64,000 nt of DNA, taken from assembly GCA_017562135.1 (NCBI GenBank), contig QEYB01001497.1, forward strand, positions 1 through 64,000, in the 5' to 3' direction. Under the pieces are notes generated by a model. It was not told the origin of the DNA and did not search any database. It worked only from the letters and a program-made list of their open reading frames with translations. The stretch comes from Dipylidium caninum (Eukaryota > Platyhelminthes > Cestoda > Cyclophyllidea > Dipylidiidae). The position numbers and the translations under genes are program-made. This document shows positions 60,999 to 64,000 of this stretch, in pieces (positions within the stretch are counted from its first letter, which is position 1; each line of letters starts with the position of its first letter).

Positions 60999-63900
60999 GT
61001 TTGTTCCTCTTTCCTTCCCTCCACTCTGGTGACAGACTCAGAATTTAATCTATAAATTAAATGCACTGCTACTGGCTATTCCTGTCCATAGCATTAATTT
61101 CAGACTTTTACGTAAAAGTTTATCTTTTTAGCCTTTATGATAGTCTACATTTTTCTCAAAATAGTGACATGAAATTAGAGTATATATACATATATATACT
61201 GCCGAAGATGTTTATCGTTTCCCCGAAGTCCTGATTAATCAGAGTAGTTGAGATTATGGCCGTTCTATCCACTGGTCGTACCTCTCTGCGGAGAACATGG
61301 CTTTATTTCATTTTCTCCTCACACTTTTTCTCTCCGTCTCCCCATCTTCGAGGTTTTATCAAACAGTCTCTCGTTAATGGACCAGAATTATTCTTTTTTT
61401 TTCATGAGGTTTCCCAATTGGCGCTCCATTGTCTCTGTTATCTCGAACGTGACTTGAGAATATACCCATTAAATTGGGTTTGTATTTTTGCTTGGAGAGC
61501 TTGATGGTAGCCTAGACTTTAAATGCTATTTCTTTTTCAACGGTCTTGCACGATTTTCCGTCTTATATAGTTACGTCGGTGTGGAAGCTCCCTCGTTGTG
61601 TCCCACTTTCTTTTTATCGCGTTTTGATTCGGTCTCCTGGGGTATAGTTTTCCGCTGCCAAAGTTATTTGCGAGGAGGTGGACCTCGATTGGATTATCTC
61701 TGACACTCTTTCCCGTCCATACAGTCTAAATGAAACCAATGGTGGTCAGAACCCCACTTCCCCTCCTCTCGAACCGATGTGCTGGTAGATGGTGGGCTGC
61801 AAAACACTCCACACGTGCGTTCTTCTGCCAGAGAAAGGGAGAAAAAGTCCTTAAACTTAGTACCTCAAGAGGAGTGGTGTAGAAATTGAAGAGGCGTGAC
61901 ATGAGAACTGAACGTACGTGTCCAAAATCACACCAAATGAGGCATTTGTAGATGTGAGGTGATGTTGCAGTTCCCTTTGAAGTGCTTTCCCCTCGCCGAT
62001 TACATTACCGGTCCTCATTTCCTCCCGATAAGTCCTGTACACTACAATTTTTCCACTCCGCTCGATTAACTCATGTTATGGCTATGCTAAATTTCACTCC
62101 ACACTCCACTCCATTTGAAACTTTAAAATGTAACTTTTCATTTTAGCGAAACCTTTCACGTGAGATTGGGATATTTTTTCCCCCTACATCAGGCCTGATT
62201 TTCCTGGGAGAGATTTATTGCCTGGTTGATGGGAATGTCCCGGATTACTCTTGCGGTCATGGGTGGGCTAATCTCATTTTGCGCTAACGTGTACAATTCC
62301 TCTGACCGCTATCCCCACTTCACATTTTGTCTGAAGGGGTGGAGGACGTGGGGCAGACCGGACGTAATTCACAAAGGCGGACCACCGCCTAATACACACG
62401 TCCTCTGCTATTCTCTTCTCTCCTCCCTTTTGCCGTTCCTCCTCGCCTCACATTGACGTAATTTCCTGCGAGCAGCATCCTCAAAAGCATTCTTACTTCT
62501 TCGACAATCTTGTGTGTTGACATTCCTCCTCCTCCTCCTCCTGAATTGCAGCGTGGATTCAGCGGCAAGACATTATCCTCACTCGACTATATTACCGTCT
62601 TTGCCATATGCGACAGTAATTCAGCGCGAGGAGTTTAAGTGTCTCGTCTGACATTGTAACGAACTGGGGAGCATGTCTTACTCCTTTGACTGCCGCTACT
62701 ACTTGGTTACATTTTCGCACCATATTATTTCGACAGAAGACAGTCGGTTAACTGCAAAGGAGCATACTTGTGCGAGGGGACGAAGGTCAGATTTGTCTCC
62801 TGTCTCCCGAGGCACTCATTTCAATCACACGACTTGGACATGGAGACTGGAACGCTCCAGGTCACTTTGTAGTCTGCACTGACAAGGCGTTTTCACTTCC
62901 CAGCAGGATGTGTGTTCCACCTTCTTCTTCCTTCTCGTCTCGGACACGGCACCACGTCTCTACGCAGGCGTTTTGGCATCCTGTTGTGTTTATACGCAGC
63001 TTCTCCGCACTTGATGTATTGGGATGGAGCGCTGGGCGCTTTTGTTACACTCCGTTTCTGATGATGATGAATGGGGTTCACGTCAAGCTGACACTTGGGG
63101 GGTTTATGTGGCCGCAGAGCGGGGGAAGAGGTGGACTTTTTCTACCTATCAGTACATTTTCGCACTCATCTTAGCTTCTACCTGGCATTAGGATGAACAA
63201 ATCTCTCAGCAATTCTTCATACAGCCTCTTGATTTCGTGTTGGTGGATCTGGTGTTGATTTTGGGCCTCAGGGTAACAGAATAACGCTTCGGTCGCCCTA
63301 TCAATTCTTCAAGGCGCTACACCGTCCGCACCTCCCTCCTGGCACAAGATGGCGATGCGCCGTGGTCTGGAGGTCATCAGAAGAAGTCCCAAATTAAGTG
63401 TTATCAGATGTGCTGTTTTCCTCCCCTGTCCCCAAAAATGTGTCTTCCGCAAGTCCATCGCAAGACAAATTGGCCCTTCGGCGGAGCGACTTCCCTTGTG
63501 TAGCCGGCGGGGGTGGCCAACTGGAATGCGGACGGATCGCTCACCGTTGAATTGTTTTTATTCAACTGGCACCCCAAGCTTAACGGTTAAACATCGCCAA
63601 TATGACCGTCTGTGGGTTTTACGCTCTTTTCCTTTTTTTCTTCCCACCACACCCTGGTTTTCACTCGCGTCCTACCGCGTTGCCGGCTTTCTTGATTAAC
63701 GACTTTGTTAGACTGACAGTAAGGAGAGACGCACTCGCCTCCCACCGACTGCGAAACTTCAACCCCCTTTAGCTGAAGCTTTCAGTTTATCTGAGGGGGA
63801 AATCTCACCTTATCTACACACAAATTCTTGCCTTTCTCTGCTCCTCTCTCCTCTGCTTAGAGCTGTGTTTTCGGGGAAACTCAACAAGAGCAGTTGCTCT

Positions 63901-64000
63901 AATCAACGGGTTTTCGCCCTTCTGTAAGCTGAATCTCCCATAGTCGAATAGCCCATTTCCTCTAAATCTGCTGCTCCCTTTATAAACGGTCTTTATTCCA
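60999..64000. other. No supported exon in the last 3 kb
   Basis: The next AAA+ exon should encode the RPGR-like Arg-finger segment, but I could not find it. It may lie beyond 64,000 or be too diverged. There is an AT-repeat patch at about 61,180-61,200 and a CCT run at 62,526-62,543. Open frames at 62,770-63,174 and 63,349-63,699 have no recognisable motif. Confidence 0.45.

Noticed and set aside
61660..61703. LRGGGPRLDYL reading as the AAA+ Arg-finger segment
   Set aside because: It lacks the PGR order of the family, has no suitable acceptor and runs into a stop at once.
62770..63174. 134-codon open frame near the right end
   Set aside because: No recognisable motif, no clear splice context and skewed composition; not enough to call a gene.

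Overview
The window is animal nuclear DNA and most likely comes from a parasitic flatworm, with a tapeworm as the best guess. The genes are split by many GT-AG introns. Several introns are only 38-45 bp long, and one gene contains a run of exons of 9-42 nt that are all multiples of three. Very short introns and symmetric micro-exons are both known in flatworms. The species call is an inference. No bacterial-type operon, CRISPR array, rRNA or convincing tRNA was seen.

Left third (1-26.1 kb): a tandem array of SLC1-type (glutamate/neutral amino-acid transporter family) genes, all on the minus strand. Three near-identical segmental units start at or before 1, at about 8,577 and at about 21,427. 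A divergent fourth SLC1 gene lies at 17.7-20.5 kb. Two members have complete, phase-consistent open models: 9,631-12,768 (484 aa) and 17,698-20,479 (479 aa). The other two carry indels. All four lack the usual SLC1 cation- and substrate-binding signatures. Units 1 and 2 also carry, on the plus strand, the 3' exons of an ABCG-type half transporter with no ATPase domain.

Middle (26-39 kb): a possible small secreted peptide, a complete gene with two FAR1/ZSWIM-type zinc-binding modules and no transposase, an unrecognised multi-exon gene, and an intron-free single-unit ubiquitin gene.

Right part (39-64 kb): a complete 24-exon VWA5A-like gene (VIT domain, VWA domain, conserved C-terminus; 39,153-50,653), a complete RFT1 gene (51,562-55,444), and the 5' part of a two-ring AAA+ ATPase resembling PEX6/AFG2 (56.7-61.0 kb) whose C-terminal exons were not found. 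The most striking feature is in the VWA5A-like gene. Its interdomain linker, about 81 residues, is encoded entirely by 13 consecutive symmetric micro-exons in one shared phase, arranged in two colinear duplicated blocks with amplified and dead copies.

Genes here are functionally unrelated except for the transporter cluster. Exon models were built by hand from reading frame, splice dinucleotides and phase, and have no transcript support.
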